A stretch of 64,000 nt of DNA from Janthinobacterium sp. FW305-129 (GTDB taxonomy: Bacteria; Pseudomonadota; Gammaproteobacteria; Burkholderiales; Burkholderiaceae_D). The position numbers were made by a program, and so were the translations under genes. The stretch covers positions 1-64,000 of the forward strand of contig NZ_JACYMM010000005.1 in NCBI RefSeq assembly GCF_020858115.1, written 5' to 3'. Below, in pieces: positions 63,037 to 64,000 of the stretch (positions are counted from its first letter, which is position 1; each line of letters begins with the position of its first letter). The notes under the pieces were generated by a model. The model was not told the DNA's origin, ran no database searches, and worked only from the letters and a program-made list of their open reading frames with translations.

Positions 63037-64000
63037 CTATTGCGCCCCCACCAGCGCCGTGACGCGGATCGTCTTGGTTTCCGGCACTTCCGCATGCGAC
63101 AGCACTTTGAGCTGCGGCAAGGCGCGGCGCAGGAAGCGCGACAGCAGGGCGCGCAGCGGCGCCGGCACCAGCAGCACCGGCGTCAGGCCCAGCGCTTCCT
63201 GCTGTTGGGCCGCCAGGCCCGCCTGGTGCGCGATGGTGTCGGCCAGGCCCGGTTCGATGCCGGCGCCGTCGCCGCCATTGCCCATCGCCTGCATCAGCAA
63301 ACGCTCCAGGCGGCTGTCGAGGGTCATCACGGACAGTTCGGCCGAGCCAGGGAACAGTTGCTGCACGATGGCGCGGCCCAGGGCCACGCGCACCAGCGCC
63401 GTCAGGTCGTTCGGGTCTTGCGTGCTGACCGTGTGCTCGGCCAGGGTTTCGATGATGGTGCGCATGTCGCGGATGTGCACGCCCTCGGCCAGCAGGTTCT
63501 GCAGCACCTTTTGCAGGGTCGACAAGGACAGCATCTTCGGCACCAGGTCTTCCACCAGGCGCGGCGACTCCTTGCCCAGGTGGTCGAGCAGCGACTGCAC
63601 CTCGGCGCGGCCCAGCAGCTCCGACGCGTGCGAGGTAATCAGATGGTTCAGGTGCGTGGCCACCACGGTGCCCGCATCGACCACCGTGTAGCCCATCGAT
63701 TGCGCCTGGTCGCGCAGGCTGGCGTCGATCCAGGTGGCGGGCAAGCCAAAGGCGGGGTCGCTGGTGCTCAGGCCCGGCAAGGTGCCGCTGGCCATGCCGG
63801 GATTAATCGCCAGGAACTGGCCGTTGAACGCTTCGCCCACGCCCACTTCCACACCCTTGAGGGTGATGCGGTAGGCCGACGGCTTCAATTCCAGGTTGTC
63901 GCGGATATGCACGGGCGGCGCCAGGAAGCCCACTTCCTGGGCGAATTTCTTGCGGATGCCTTTGATGCGTTTGAGTAATTCGCCGCCCTGGGTCTTGTCG
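63037..64000 (-). CDS. flhA: Flagellar export gate protein FlhA (C-terminal part, runs off right edge)
   Basis: The frame continues upstream beyond base 64000, so only the last 321 codons, including the stop, are in the window. They form the cytosolic FlhA-C domain: FAQEVGFLAPPVHIRDNLELKP, EVGVGEAFNGQFLAINP, YTVVDAGTVVATHLNHLI, LVEDLVPKMLSLSTLQKVLQNLL and DMRTIIETLAEH. FlhA-C docks chaperone-substrate complexes during export. The membrane half and probably flhB lie beyond the right edge. Confidence 0.96.
   Translation of the reverse strand, partial: DKTQGGELLKRIKGIRKKFAQEVGFLAPPVHIRDNLELKPSAYRITLKGVEVGVGEAFNGQFLAINPGMASGTLPGLSTSDPAFGLPATWIDASLRDQAQSMGYTVVDAGTVVATHLNHLITSHASELLGRAEVQSLLDHLGKESPRLVEDLVPKMLSLSTLQKVLQNLLAEGVHIRDMRTIIETLAEHTVSTQDPNDLTALVRVALGRAIVQQLFPGSAELSVMTLDSRLERLLMQAMGNGGDGAGIEPGLADTIAHQAGLAAQQQEALGLTPVLLVPAPLRALLSRFLRRALPQLKVLSHAEVPETKTIRVTALVGAQ

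Overview
This window is a GC-rich chromosomal segment from a betaproteobacterium. The gene content (rph-rdgB-hemW, yicC-gmk-rpoZ-spoT-greB, then a very large flagellar locus with FlaG, FliT, a FlhX-like protein, a MotC/MotD stator pair and FlhF/FlhG) and the protein style point to Burkholderiales, most likely Oxalobacteraceae and close to Janthinobacterium/Massilia. That placement is inference from gene order and sequence style, not from a database search. No tRNA, rRNA, CRISPR array, insertion sequence or prophage was seen.

Region 1 (1-20207) is mostly housekeeping. The left edge cuts a type VI secretion VgrG gene on the minus strand. Then come transaldolase, a patatin-like lipase, a methyl-accepting chemotaxis protein, and a lipoprotein with a transglutaminase-like domain and TPRs. 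Next are the minus-strand group rph-rdgB-hemW and a plus-strand run of yicC, gmk, rpoZ and spoT with a minus-strand doxX-like gene inside it. They are followed by greB, a small membrane protein, a NarX-type histidine kinase with its NarL-type response regulator, and a diguanylate cyclase.

Region 2 (20208-40534) is the first flagellar block. It holds flagellin (fliC), flaG, fliD, fliS, fliT, a second FliK-like gene, a free-standing FlhB C-terminal homologue (flhX-like) and a PilZ flagellar brake (ycgR). fliE is divergent from fliFGHIJK. A terminator separates fliK from fliLMNOPQR.

Region 3 (40535-44067) is a four-gene non-flagellar interruption: argO and argP (amino-acid exporter and its LysR regulator, divergent) and a MarR regulator with an MFS exporter.

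Region 4 (44094-64000) is the second flagellar block. flgBCDEFGHIJKL runs on the minus strand, with flgA-flgM-flgN divergent. After a hypothetical exported protein and a YciH/SUI1 protein come flhA (cut by the right edge), flhF, flhG, fliA, motC and motD on the minus strand. Together this supplies rod, ring, hook, export apparatus, motor, filament, FliA/FlgM late-gene control and the FlhF/FlhG placement system. flhB, the master regulator and the main che genes are not in the window.

The most interesting observations are: (i) three copies of a long intergenic palindrome, all next to flagellar genes, with a paired base change in one copy; (ii) an FlhG that keeps the DQAxxLR FlhF-activating motif but has a degenerate ATPase P-loop; (iii) a FliK-like gene overlapping a stand-alone FlhB C-terminal domain that lacks the NPTH cleavage motif; (iv) a beta-rich module that appears twice in FlgK and once in FlgL; and (v) a consistent set of FliA promoters at flgM, flgK and fliD, with a poorer match at fliC.
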